Source: Paradevosia shaoguanensis
GTDB lineage: Bacteria > Pseudomonadota > Alphaproteobacteria > Rhizobiales > Devosiaceae
DNA: 64,000 bases
Reading direction: 5' to 3'
Assembly (NCBI RefSeq): GCF_016801025.1
Contig: NZ_CP068983.1
Location: 3,464,501 to 3,528,500 of the forward strand
Part shown: positions 42,388 to 58,133 of the stretch, piece by piece
Layout: the number at the start of each line of letters is the position of its first letter
How positions within the stretch are numbered: position 1 is the stretch's first letter
Made by a program: the position numbers and the translations under genes
The notes under the pieces: model-generated
What the model saw: the letters and a program-made list of their open reading frames with translations, nothing else
What the model was told of the DNA's origin: nothing
Database searches by the model: none

Positions 42388-42785
42388 GGCACTAAAGGTC
42401 GCTCGACGACCGTGAATTTCCAGACATCGCTGTGAGGATCGAGCGGCGCGGATAGGTCCGCGCGCATGCTGATTCTCGGGAAGTGCGTCCTTTGCCGGGG
42501 CGGCGGTTTTTCGCTGCGTGAGGTGTTTTCGCGAAAAATGCGGCTCTTTTGGTAGAGCTTTCGAGATTAACTCATTGAAATAATTACGCTGTTACTCCGC
42601 CATGCCGCTTCGAATCGTTAAATTTTGACTCAATTTCGGGCAATGTTTGGCGATCCTGCACGGGTTTTCGGCAGCTTTGAGCGCAATTTCGCGGAAGTGT
42701 TTTCCCCTTTTTGACGGCGCCGCATTTCGCGGGATGCTGAGTGCGGCGCTGTCAGGTTAGCGCGGGTTTTCGCGCAGGGGATAAA
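42388..42785. other. intergenic region with repeated TTTCGCG
   Basis: About 400 bases without a gene. TTTCGCG occurs four times (within the perfect palindrome TTTTCGCGAAAA at 42526-42537, and at 42687, 42725 and 42768). An 8-bp stem GCGCCGCA/TGCGGCGC spans about 42718-42749. A small RNA or a binding-site cluster is possible; nothing proves either. Confidence 0.4.
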
Positions 42786-43295
42786 TCAGGGCGCGGGGCC
42801 GACCTTGTTGCCGACGCCCGACATCTGGACCTTGGGCTGCTTGATGCCCTTGGCGATGGTCCACTCGACCGATTGGTCCGAGCCAGCGACTTCCAGGGTC
42901 GAGGCGGAAACCAGGTTGAGCTTGACCTTGTGGCCGGTGCCGCTGACGTCGATGGCGCCGGCAGCATCCTTGCCGTCGATGGTGACCGTGACGGTGCTGT
43001 CGGCAGTATCCACGATCAGCTTGGCGACGTCGCCACCGGTGGTGATGTGATTCATGCCCGAGACGGTGAGGGAGGCGGCGTGCTCGAAGGTCACGACGTG
43101 CTTGCTGCCGTAGACGAGGACGTTGCCGCAATTGCCGGTGAGGTCGATCTGGTTATCGGCGCCGTAGATGCCGACGTCTTCGCCGTCGCAGGCAATCGCC
43201 CGCTGAAGGTCCGCGCCTTCCACCGTCAGTTCTTCGGCCGTAGCGGCAAGGGGCGAGAGCGCCGCGAGGGCGATGAGGACGGCAAGACGGTTCAT
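42786..43295 (-). CDS. DUF3060 domain-containing secreted protein
   Basis: This 169-aa protein has a signal peptide (RLAVLIALAALSPLAATAEE). The mature part is built of short repeated beta-helix turns: GIYGADNQIDLTGNCGNVLV, GSKHVVTFEHAASLTVSGMN, IDVSGTGHKVKLNLVSASTL, which match DUF3060. The function is unknown. I use ATG 43295 (MNRLAVLIAL). It is followed by the TTTCGCG region and preceded by a small membrane protein on the same strand. Confidence 0.82.
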   Translation of the reverse strand: MNRLAVLIALAALSPLAATAEELTVEGADLQRAIACDGEDVGIYGADNQIDLTGNCGNVLVYGSKHVVTFEHAASLTVSGMNHITTGGDVAKLIVDTADSTVTVTIDGKDAAGAIDVSGTGHKVKLNLVSASTLEVAGSDQSVEWTIAKGIKQPKVQMSGVGNKVGPAP

Positions 43296-43363
43296 GCGAT
43301 TCTCCAGATAGTTGGCAGGTCGCACGACCATTTTGCTCAACAATGACAATAGTGTGATCGTCA

Positions 43364-43522
43364 TCAGCTTTTGCGCGGGCGGAAGAAATAGAGCAGCCAC
43401 GCGAGAACATAAGCGCCCAGGCCGAGATAGACGAAGTTGCCGCCGAGGGTGAAGGCGTAGATGCCGCCCAGGGCCAGCGCGATGACGACGGTGGCGAATA
43501 GGATGCGCAAGGCGGTTTTCAT
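43364..43522 (-). CDS. small membrane protein, 52 aa
   Basis: ATG 43522 gives MKTALRILFATVVIALALGG then IYAFTLGGNFVYLGLGAYVL and AWLLYFFRPRKS: two membrane helices with a basic C-terminus. The upstream extension to 43555 is not needed. It precedes the DUF3060 gene on the same strand by 68 bases. No family is recognised. Confidence 0.65.
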   Translation of the reverse strand: MKTALRILFATVVIALALGGIYAFTLGGNFVYLGLGAYVLAWLLYFFRPRKS

Positions 43523-43600
43523 CGGGCCCCGGGTTTGCTGGCTTGGAGGAACCATCCCGCATTGGGCGCGTTTGTCAAAGGCTTCCAGACAGTCTCCCTG

Positions 43601-43628
43601 ACCCCGGCCACAGCGCCGGGGTTGTTTT
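43601..43628 (+). terminator. hairpin with U-run upstream of fnr
   Basis: ACCCCGGC pairs with GCCGGGGT around six bases and is followed by TGTTTTTA on the plus strand. No plus-strand gene ends here, so it lies in the upstream region of fnr and could act as an attenuator or insulate fnr from read-through. Confidence 0.5.
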
Positions 43629-43698
43629 TATCCCGTGAGCGCGGGTTCTCTCGCATTTCAGTGCATCTGGCCCTATGTTGCCCATAAGGATAGGGCTC

Positions 43699-44421
43699 GT
43701 GATCGCTCGCAAGGACATTCATAATTCCAACGTGCCGGTGTTGTGCCAGAGCTGTGAAGCGCGGCACAGGGGCCTCTGCGGCGCGCTCGACCCCGAGCAA
43801 CTGAGCGAGCTGGCCAGGAGCACGCGGGTGGTCCGCCACGAGGCAGGCGAGCAGCTGGTGCGCGAGGCGGATGAGCCGGGCGCCTATGCCAATGTGATGG
43901 CGGGCGTGGTCAAACTCACCAAGACGCTGGAAGACGGGCGGCGGCAGGTCGTGGGCCTGCAATTCGCACCGGACTTTTTGGGGCGGCTCTACGGTACAGA
44001 GAACCATCTGGGGGCGGAGGCCGCTTCCGATGTCGAGCTCTGCCGCGTGCCGCGGGCGGCGCTAGAAAAGCTGGTGGGCGAGAACCCGGCGCTGGAAAAC
44101 CGGCTGATGCGGCAGGCGCTGCGCGAGCTGGACGAGGCGCGGGACTGGATCGTCACGCTCGGCCGAAAATCGGCCGAGGAGAAGGTGGCGAGCTTCCTCT
44201 ATCTCATTGCCACCCATGCCAATCCCCGGGCGGCGGAGGGCGGGCGGGCCGAATTCCGGCTGCCGCTGAGCCGCGCCGATATCGCCGATTTCCTCGGGCT
44301 GACCATCGAGACGGTTTCGCGCCAGATGACGCGGCTCAAGGGGGCGGGCGTCATCGAGATCGACAAGCTGCGCGACATTGTCGTGCCGGATCTGGCGGTG
44401 CTCGAGGAGCGGTGCGGCTGA
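43699..44421 (+). CDS. fnrL: Crp/Fnr family oxygen-sensing regulator
   Basis: This 240-aa regulator has an N-terminal cysteine cluster VLCQSCEARHRGLCG (C-x2-C-x7-C) and a fourth cysteine in DVELCRVP; these are the ligands of the oxygen-labile [4Fe-4S] cluster in Fnr. The cyclic-nucleotide-like domain is followed by the helix-turn-helix LPLSRADIADFLGLTIETVS with RQMTRLKGAGVI. The recognition helix E..SR is the Fnr form that reads TTGAT. I take GTG 43699 behind AAGGAT; an ATG at 43675 is also in frame. Its own target box lies just downstream. Confidence 0.9.
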   Translation: MIARKDIHNSNVPVLCQSCEARHRGLCGALDPEQLSELARSTRVVRHEAGEQLVREADEPGAYANVMAGVVKLTKTLEDGRRQVVGLQFAPDFLGRLYGTENHLGAEAASDVELCRVPRAALEKLVGENPALENRLMRQALRELDEARDWIVTLGRKSAEEKVASFLYLIATHANPRAAEGGRAEFRLPLSRADIADFLGLTIETVSRQMTRLKGAGVIEIDKLRDIVVPDLAVLEERCG

Positions 44422-44441
44422 GACCGCTAAATCCGATAAAT

Positions 44442-44455
44442 TTGATCTAGATCAA
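44442..44455. promoter_or_regulatory. perfect FNR box
   Basis: TTGATCTAGATCAA matches the FNR/FixK consensus TTGAT-N4-ATCAA at every position. It lies 20 bases after fnrL and 56 bases before the start of the 32-aa membrane protein. This spacing fits activation with the box centred near -41.5. Confidence 0.85.
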
Positions 44456-44510
44456 GGAATTAGATCGGGCAGGGTGCTTCAAGAAGGGCGTGATGAACCA
44501 GGAGTTTCAC

Positions 44511-44609
44511 ATGCCGTCCGACAGCATTTTCATGGTGTGCGCCATACTTACCCTATTCCTCTCCTTTATGGCCGTCTTGGGGTGGGCCTCGCTGCGGGCG
44601 GCCAAATAG
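44511..44609 (+). CDS. 32-aa membrane microprotein under an FNR box
   Basis: ATG 44511 has AGGAG about 7 bases upstream and encodes MPSDSIFMVCAILTLFLSFM then AVLGWASLRAAK, ending at a TAG followed by a strong terminator. It is one membrane helix with a short basic tail. The unit FNR box, short leader, gene, terminator is complete, so I believe it is expressed under low oxygen. Small single-helix proteins of this kind often join respiratory oxidases, but I recognise no named family. An ATG at 44493 is also in frame. Confidence 0.72.
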   Translation: MPSDSIFMVCAILTLFLSFMAVLGWASLRAAK

Positions 44610-44633
44610 ACCAACCTATCCGCGAACACTTCG

Positions 44634-44657
44634 GGCGTCCTTCGGGGCGCCTTTTTT
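44634..44657 (+). terminator. terminator of the microprotein gene
   Basis: GGCGTCC pairs with GGGCGCC (one G-T pair) around the stable loop TTCG, followed by six Ts. It closes the FNR-driven unit. Confidence 0.88.
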
Positions 44658-44696
44658 GTTGCGTGAAGGGGTGCGGGGCCGCAGCATGGAGGGATC

Positions 44697-45164
44697 ATGC
44701 TCACCAGCAGCGGGATATTGCTCTATCGGCGGGTGGCGGGATCGGTGGAGGTCCTGCTGTTGCACCATGGCGGGCCTTTCTGGGCACGCAAGGACGAGGG
44801 CGCCTGGACCATCCCCAAGGGGTTGCAAGAGCCTGGCGAGGAACCGCTGGCTGCGGCGCGTCGGGAGTTCGAGGAAGAGACCGGGCACGCCGTCGAGGGG
44901 CCGTTCATCGAGCTCGGGACGTTCAGGCAGAATGCGAGCAAGACCGTTGCGGTGTGGGCGGCCGAGGGCGCGTTCGACGTCGCGGACCTGAAGAGCAACA
45001 TGTTCGAACTGGAATGGCCGCCGCGATCGGGGCGGCGGCAGCAATTTCCGGAAGCGGACAGGGCAGGGTGGTTTTCGCCCGAGGCGGCGATACCAAAGCT
45101 CGCCAAGGGGCAGGCGCCGATCATCGGCGCGCTGCTTGAACGGCTGGGCGAAAAGCCTATTTGA
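44697..45164 (+). CDS. Nudix hydrolase
   Basis: This 155-aa protein has the Nudix box GLQEPGEEPLAAARREFEEE followed by TG, which binds Mg2+ and hydrolyses a nucleoside diphosphate linked to another group. The segments SSGILLYRR and WTIPKG fit the diadenosine-polyphosphate-like group. The substrate is unproven. GGAGG lies just before the ATG. It overlaps the 3' end of the universal stress protein gene by eight bases. Confidence 0.9.
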   Translation: MLTSSGILLYRRVAGSVEVLLLHHGGPFWARKDEGAWTIPKGLQEPGEEPLAAARREFEEETGHAVEGPFIELGTFRQNASKTVAVWAAEGAFDVADLKSNMFELEWPPRSGRRQQFPEADRAGWFSPEAAIPKLAKGQAPIIGALLERLGEKPI

Positions 45165-45606
45165 TGATGAGCACGGGCACGTTGCTGTGGGTTAGGACCT
45201 GCGTGGCCTGGCTGCCGAGCAGCAGGCGGCCGAGACCGCGGCGGCCGTGGGAGGCCATGACGATGAGGTCGGCGCCCAGTTCCTGAGCAGCGTTGACGAT
45301 GGCATCGGCGGGATATTGATTGGGAATATGGAGTGTCTTGACGTCGGCGCCGATGGCGGCGGCAGCTTCCTTGGCCTTGGTCAGGATAGCCTTGGCGGAC
45401 TCGTCGCTGGCCTTCTCGTATTCGTCGAGCGGGTTGGAATAGCCGCCCCAGCCGAAGGTGGCGTCGGTGCCGATGGAGACCCAGGGCTCGGTAACGGTGA
45501 CAACGGTCACGCTGGCGCCCAGTTTCTGGGCCAGACGTACGCCCTGGTCGATGCCCTTTGCCGCCAGATCGCTGCCGTCGGTCGCAATGAGAATATGAGT
45601 ATACAT
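45157..45606 (-). CDS. universal stress protein (UspA family)
   Basis: This 149-aa protein starts YTHILIATDGSDLAAKGIDQ and ends with the nucleotide-binding loop MASHGRRGLGRLLLGSQATQ and NVPVLIIK, the G-x9-GS pattern of the ATP-binding Usp group. Such proteins often respond to oxygen limitation or starvation; its closeness to fnrL is suggestive, but I see no FNR box in front of it. Confidence 0.92.
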   Translation of the reverse strand: MYTHILIATDGSDLAAKGIDQGVRLAQKLGASVTVVTVTEPWVSIGTDATFGWGGYSNPLDEYEKASDESAKAILTKAKEAAAAIGADVKTLHIPNQYPADAIVNAAQELGADLIVMASHGRRGLGRLLLGSQATQVLTHSNVPVLIIK

Positions 45607-45727
45607 GAGCCATCTCCTGTTTCAGGGCGGCGGGAGCAAGACCGCCCGGTACGAGCCCACCAGAAACGTGGTGCGCCAGCAGGGTGACCACAATTGCGTG
45701 TCCGGGGCAAATTCCTTCGGGCCGGTG

Positions 45728-45756
45728 TTGCAATTGCTAAATAAAGTGTCTATATC
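45728..45756 (+). promoter_or_regulatory. probable promoter of the secE-nusG operon
   Basis: TTGCAA at 45728-45733 and TATATC at 45751-45756 are separated by 17 bases, in AT-rich sequence, about 77 bases before the secE start. Confidence 0.5.
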
Positions 45757-45832
45757 GCCCTTTCCCAGCCGTGCGAGTGACTCGCCCGGCTATTTGGCTA
45801 TGGATATTTAGTTCCCAAAGGCTGACGGTTAT

Positions 45833-46027
45833 ATGGCACGCACCAATCCCATCACGTTTCTCCAGCAGGTGCGTAGCGAAGTCAGCAAGGTCGTATGGCC
45901 GAGCCGGAACGAAGTTCTGATCTCGACCGCGATGGTGCTGGTGCTGGTGGCGCTGGCGAGCATCTTCTTCCTGGTCGCCGACATGATCATCGCCTGGGGC
46001 GTCCAGTGGATGTTGTCGATCCGCTGA
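45833..46027 (+). CDS. secE: preprotein translocase subunit SecE
   Basis: This 64-aa protein has the amphipathic helix FLQQVRSEVSKVVWPSRNEV (the conserved WPSRNE element) and one C-terminal membrane helix. It is the short single-span form usual in Alphaproteobacteria. It stabilises SecY in the export channel. nusG follows after 45 bases. Confidence 0.96.
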   Translation: MARTNPITFLQQVRSEVSKVVWPSRNEVLISTAMVLVLVALASIFFLVADMIIAWGVQWMLSIR

Positions 46028-46072
46028 TAAGCGGACGTAAAAACAAGAATTTAGCAGGAGCGGCGGAGCGGC

Positions 46073-46603
46073 ATGGCCAAGCGCTGGTACATTGTTCAGG
46101 CGTATAGCAACTTCGAACGCAAGGTCGCAGAGTCGATCCGCGAGAAGGTTGCGCAGAACAAGCTCGAGCACCTGTTCGAGGACGTGATCGTTCCGACCGA
46201 GAAGGTCGTCGAGATCCGTCGCGGCCGCAAGGTCGACACCGAGCGCAAGTTCTTCCCCGGCTACGTGCTGGTGAAGATGGACATGACCGATCAGGCGTTC
46301 CACCTGATCAAGAATACCCCCAAGGTCACGGGTTTCCTGGGCTCCGGCGACAAGCCGATGCCGATCTCGGAAAACGAGGCCATGGCCATCCTGCAGCAGG
46401 TGCAGGAAGGCGTCGAGCATCCCAAGCCCTCCGTCTCGTTCGAGGTCGGCGAGCAGGTTCGCGTCTCCGACGGCCCCTTCGCCAGCTTCAACGGCGTGGT
46501 CGAGGAAGTGGACGAGGAGCGTTCGCGCCTCAAGGTGGAAGTTTCGATCTTCGGGCGCCCGACGCCCGTGGAGCTGGAATACGGTCAGGTCGAGAAGGTT
46601 TGA
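46073..46603 (+). CDS. nusG: transcription termination/antitermination protein NusG
   Basis: This 176-aa factor links RNA polymerase with Rho or the ribosome. The NGN domain (KRWYIVQAYSNFERKVAESI, FFPGYVLVKMDMTDQAFHLI) is followed by the KOW domain (GEQVRVSDGPFASFNGVVEE). It lies in the usual secE-nusG order before the ribosomal protein genes. Confidence 0.97.
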   Translation: MAKRWYIVQAYSNFERKVAESIREKVAQNKLEHLFEDVIVPTEKVVEIRRGRKVDTERKFFPGYVLVKMDMTDQAFHLIKNTPKVTGFLGSGDKPMPISENEAMAILQQVQEGVEHPKPSVSFEVGEQVRVSDGPFASFNGVVEEVDEERSRLKVEVSIFGRPTPVELEYGQVEKV

Positions 46604-46776
46604 TCTGACTGTTACGGCGGCAAGGGCTAGAACGCCCGGCTGCAAATCCGTGGAAGAGGGTGGTGGCCGCCAGCCACCGACAAAACTCTCGGACCACGGC
46701 GTCAAACGCCCGCAATGACAGCGGGCACTAGGCAAACCCGGCGACGCACGCGAGTGCGAAGCTTGAAAGGACGAAA
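46604..46776 (+). promoter_or_regulatory. rplK-rplA leader region
   Basis: About 170 bases between nusG and rplK. CCGTGG at 46648 pairs with CCACGG at 46694, enclosing GGTGGC/GCCACC. An L1-binding site that lets ribosomal protein L1 repress this operon is expected here, but I cannot confirm its structure. GAAAGGA precedes the rplK start. Confidence 0.4.
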
Positions 46777-47205
46777 ATGGCAAAGAAAATCACCGGCTAT
46801 CTGAAGCTTCAGGTGGCAGCCGGCTCGGCGACCCCGTCGCCCCCGATCGGTCCCGCTCTCGGTCAGCGCGGCCTGAACATCATGGAATTCTGCAAGGCCT
46901 TCAACGCGGCTACGCAGGAAATGGAAAAGGGTGCCCCGACCCCGGTCGTGATCACCATCTACGCCGACAAGAGCTTCACCTTCGAGACGAAGCTCCCGCC
47001 GGTCACCTACTTCCTCAAGAAGGCCATGAGCCTCAAGTCGGGTTCCAAGCTTCCGGGCAAGGAATCGGCTGGCACGATCACGCAGGCCCAGATCCGCGAG
47101 ATCGCCGAGAAGAAGTTGAAGGATCTCAACGCCTATGACGTTGATGCCGCTATGACCATGATCGCGGGCTCTGCCCGTTCGATGGGTCTGCAGGTCGAGG
47201 GTTAA
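46777..47205 (+). CDS. rplK: 50S ribosomal protein L11
   Basis: This 142-aa protein shows the L11 N-domain ([39 protein letters not shown]) and the RNA-binding C-domain with the usual ending [20 protein letters not shown]. It forms the GTPase-associated centre with 23S rRNA. rplA begins six bases after its stop. Confidence 0.98.
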   Translation: MAKKITGYLKLQVAAGSATPSPPIGPALGQRGLNIMEFCKAFNAATQEMEKGAPTPVVITIYADKSFTFETKLPPVTYFLKKAMSLKSGSKLPGKESAGTITQAQIREIAEKKLKDLNAYDVDAAMTMIAGSARSMGLQVEG

Positions 47206-47210
47206 GCGTC

Positions 47211-47903
47211 ATGGCACACGTTGGTAAGCGCATTGAGAAGGCCCGCGAGGGCATCGATCGCAAGAAGCTTTATGGCCTCGATGAAGCCGTCAAGATGGTG
47301 AAGGCTCGCGCCACCGCCAAGTTCGACGAGTCGATCGAAGTCGCCTTCAACCTGGGTGTCGATCCGCGTCACGCAGACCAGATGGTCCGCGGCGTGGTGA
47401 ACCTGCCCAACGGCACCGGCAAGCACGTTCGCGTGGCGGTTTTCGCTCGCGACGCCAAGGCCGAAGAAGCCCGCAAGGCTGGTGCTGAAGTCGTCGGCGC
47501 CGAGGACCTGGTCGATCAGATCCAGGGCGGCACGATCAACTTCGACCGCGTGATCGCAACCCCGGACATGATGCCGCTCGTCGGCCGCCTGGGTAAGATC
47601 CTCGGCCCGCGCAACCTGATGCCGAACCCGAAGGTGGGTACGGTTACCCCGGATGTCGCCGGCGCCGTCAAGGCCGCCAAGGGTGGCGCCGTGGAGTTCC
47701 GCGTCGAGAAGGCCGGTATCCTGCACGCCGGTGTCGGCAAGGCCTCGTTCAGCGAAGAAGCTCTTCTGCAGAACATCAAGGCTTTCGCGGACGCCGTGAA
47801 CAGGGCCAAGCCGTCGGGCGCCAAGGGTACCTACATGAAGCGCGTTGCCGTTTCCTCGACCCAGGGTCCGGGCGTGCACGTGGAGCCGTCGTCGGTCCTC
47901 TAA
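47211..47903 (+). CDS. rplA: 50S ribosomal protein L1
   Basis: This 230-aa protein of the L1 stalk begins [20 protein letters not shown] and has the signature domain [20 protein letters not shown]. It ends [13 protein letters not shown]1 also represses its own operon in many bacteria. Confidence 0.98.
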   Translation: MAHVGKRIEKAREGIDRKKLYGLDEAVKMVKARATAKFDESIEVAFNLGVDPRHADQMVRGVVNLPNGTGKHVRVAVFARDAKAEEARKAGAEVVGAEDLVDQIQGGTINFDRVIATPDMMPLVGRLGKILGPRNLMPNPKVGTVTPDVAGAVKAAKGGAVEFRVEKAGILHAGVGKASFSEEALLQNIKAFADAVNRAKPSGAKGTYMKRVAVSSTQGPGVHVEPSSVL

Positions 47904-48228
47904 GGGCTGGCAACAAGAATTTCGGACGGCCTTCGGGCCGTCCGGGAAACCGGAGAAATCCGGTAAAGACCTGTCCGAGACTGCTGGCGTCCCAACCCTT
48001 TACGGGCGGACTTAAAACCAAAGCCTGCAATAGACGGGGGGAAGACCAGAAGATTTCGAGGGCCGATCGGCCCTTTCGGTTTTCGGGTTCGAACCAGGCC
48101 AAGCTGCCCTCCGGGGCGTTCGGTTGACAGGCATGTAACCGTTGCATCCTGAGCCGGAGCGATCCGGGGAGGGGGCAGCAAATGGCAAAGGGTCCGGCGG
48201 CAACGCTGGACTGAATGTGGAGACTGGC
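47904..48228 (+). promoter_or_regulatory. rplJ leader (L10 autoregulation region)
   Basis: About 325 bases between rplA and rplJ. It holds an 8-bp stem with a TTCG loop (47924-47943), a segment CCGAGACTGCTGGCGTCC that resembles L10-L7/L12 binding leaders, and a hairpin AGGGCC-GATC-GGCCCT (48059-48074) with TTCGGTTTT after it, which could be an attenuator. TTGACA occurs at 48124, but its -10 is poor. L10 control is known in other bacteria and inferred here. Confidence 0.55.
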
Positions 48229-48744
48229 ATGGAAAGAGCGGAAAAGCGCGTTGTCGTCGAATCGCTCCAGGCAGCTTTTGCTGGCGCTGGGTCGATCGTC
48301 GTTGCGCAGAATTCCGGCCTTACCGTTGCTGACTTCGAAAACCTGCGCAAGCAGGTTCGCGATGTCGGTGGCAAGGTCAAGGTCGCAAAGAACCGTCTTG
48401 CCAAGCTCGCTCTGAAGGAAACCGATACTGCGGACATCTCGAGCCTGTTTACGGGCCCGACGATCGTCGCCTATGCGGAAGACCCGATGGCTGCGCCCAA
48501 GATCGCAGCCAAGTTCGCCGAGAAGAACCAGAAGTTCGTCATTCTCGGTGGCGCCATGGGTGCAACCGCCCTCGACGTGGAAAACGTCAAGGCCCTGGCT
48601 ACGATGCCTTCGCTCGATCAACTGCGCGCTACGCTCGCCGGCATGCTCAAGCAGCCGGGTACCCGTATCGCGTCGGTCGTTCAGGCGCCTGGCGGACAGA
48701 TTGCCCGCGTGTTGGCCGCTTATGCGGACAAGAGCGCAGCATAA
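48229..48744 (+). CDS. rplJ: 50S ribosomal protein L10
   Basis: This 171-aa protein carries the L7/L12 stalk. It begins MERAEKRVVVESLQAAF and contains VAKNRLAKLAL and the C-terminal helix that binds L12 dimers (SLDQLRATLAGMLKQPGTRI). I start at ATG 48229 with GGAG upstream; the extension to 48142 is leader sequence. Confidence 0.97.
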   Translation: MERAEKRVVVESLQAAFAGAGSIVVAQNSGLTVADFENLRKQVRDVGGKVKVAKNRLAKLALKETDTADISSLFTGPTIVAYAEDPMAAPKIAAKFAEKNQKFVILGGAMGATALDVENVKALATMPSLDQLRATLAGMLKQPGTRIASVVQAPGGQIARVLAAYADKSAA

Positions 48745-48800
48745 CCCTTCGTGGACCACGTCCACGGTTCGAACTGAAACAAACCTGAAAGAGTATTCAA

Positions 48801-49175
48801 ATGGCTGATCTCGCCAAACTCGTTGATGAACTGTCCGCCCTGACCGTCCTGGAAGCTTCCGAGCTGTCCAAGCTTCTCGAAGAGAAGTGGGGCGTTTCGG
48901 CTGCCGCTCCGGTCGCCGTCGCTGCTGCCGGCGCTGCCGCTCCGGCCGCCGCTGCCGAAGAAAAGACCGAATTCGATGTGATCCTCGCTTCGTTCGGCGA
49001 CAACAAGATCAACGTGATCAAGGAAGTCCGCGCCATCACCGGTCTGGGCCTGGGCGAAGCCAAGGCTCTCGTCGAAGGCGCTCCGAAGGCCATCAAGGAA
49101 GGCGCTTCGAAGGCTGAAGCCGAAGACATCAAGAAGAAGCTGGAAGACGCCGGCGCCAAGGTCGAACTCAAGTAA
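48801..49175 (+). CDS. rplL: 50S ribosomal protein L7/L12
   Basis: This 124-aa stalk protein has an N-terminal dimerisation region ([20 protein letters not shown]), an Ala-rich hinge (about residues 35-53) and the C-terminal factor-binding domain ([39 protein letters not shown]). It recruits elongation factors to the ribosome. Confidence 0.98.
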   Translation: MADLAKLVDELSALTVLEASELSKLLEEKWGVSAAAPVAVAAAGAAAPAAAAEEKTEFDVILASFGDNKINVIKEVRAITGLGLGEAKALVEGAPKAIKEGASKAEAEDIKKKLEDAGAKVELK

Positions 49176-49191
49176 GTTCGTCTTTCGTTTT

Positions 49192-49215
49192 GGGGTGGCG
49201 CTCCGGCGCCGCCCC
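49192..49215 (+). terminator. hairpin between rplL and rpoB, possible attenuator
   Basis: GGGGTGGCGC pairs with GCGCCGCCCC around TCCG, 17 bases after rplL. There is no U-run, which fits a partial attenuator such as the one known between rplL and rpoB in E. coli. The rest of 49216-49380 is leader without a gene. Confidence 0.5.
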
Positions 49216-49380
49216 GCATTCCCCGTCCGCGTTGCTGGATGGGTCGCCGCCCCGAGACGGGGTAGGGCGATAGTTGCGGAAATTAAGTACACACCCAGGG
49301 CACATGTCCCGAGAGCCGACGATGAATAGTCGGGTCTTTGGACATTTGCCTCCGAGACATCGAGAAAGACAGGAGCTTTT

Positions 49381-53520
<4,140 letters not shown>

Positions 53521-53601
53521 TTCGCCTCAGCCATTAATTGAAACGCTTTCGTGGGGTTTCGGGCCGGTGAGCCCGAAACTCGCGAAACGAGGAGAGACCG
53601 A

Positions 53602-57792
<4,191 letters not shown>

Positions 57793-57814
57793 GCTTCGGC
57801 ACGATCAGAACAGG

Positions 57815-57841
57815 AAAGGGGGCCTCCGGGCCCCCTTTTTT
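57815..57841 (+). terminator. terminator of the rpoBC operon
   Basis: GGGGGCC pairs with GGCCCCC around four bases, flanked by AAA and six Ts. It ends 49 bases after the rpoC stop. Confidence 0.92.
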
Positions 57842-57865
57842 CATGCCCGCAACGGGCCAAACGAA

Positions 57866-57887
57866 AAGGGAGCCTTGCGGCTCCCTT
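57866..57887 (-). terminator. terminator of the 40-aa membrane protein gene
   Basis: AAGGGAGCC pairs with GGCTCCCTT around TTGC. On the minus strand TTCGTTTGG follows. It lies 22 bases after the minus-strand stop at 57910. Confidence 0.8.
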
Positions 57888-57909
57888 GGTAACGCTCCTG
57901 GCGATGAGG

Positions 57910-58032
57910 TTACGCCGCGCCGTGCGTGGCGACCGCGTACCAGATGGCCAGCAGGAAGACCGCGGCCAGGGCGATCAAAACCAAGCCGAAATAGCCCAGT
58001 ACGTTTGCGGTTCCGTAATCGTCGTTTTCCAT
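57910..58032 (-). CDS. 40-aa membrane protein downstream of rpoC
   Basis: This minus-strand frame starts at ATG 58032 with GAGG about 9 bases before it and encodes MENDDYGTANVLGYFGLVLI then ALAAVFLLAIWYAVATHGAA. It has an acidic N-terminus, one membrane helix and a short tail, and it has its own terminator. The start, helix and terminator together make it a likely real gene. No family is recognised. Confidence 0.68.
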   Translation of the reverse strand: MENDDYGTANVLGYFGLVLIALAAVFLLAIWYAVATHGAA

Positions 58033-58133
58033 ATCTTTACCTCATAGTCCGGATGCGACCCGTAGTGCCGACATTATGGCATCCTGCGCCGTAAGCGCCT
58101 AGCGTGATTATGCGCAAACCCCGAGGAAGAAGC

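Noticed and set aside
48124-48152. A separate sigma-70 promoter (TTGACA) before rplJ
   Set aside because: The -35 is perfect, but the sequence 17 bases downstream (TCCTGA) is a poor -10. I mention it only within the leader entry.
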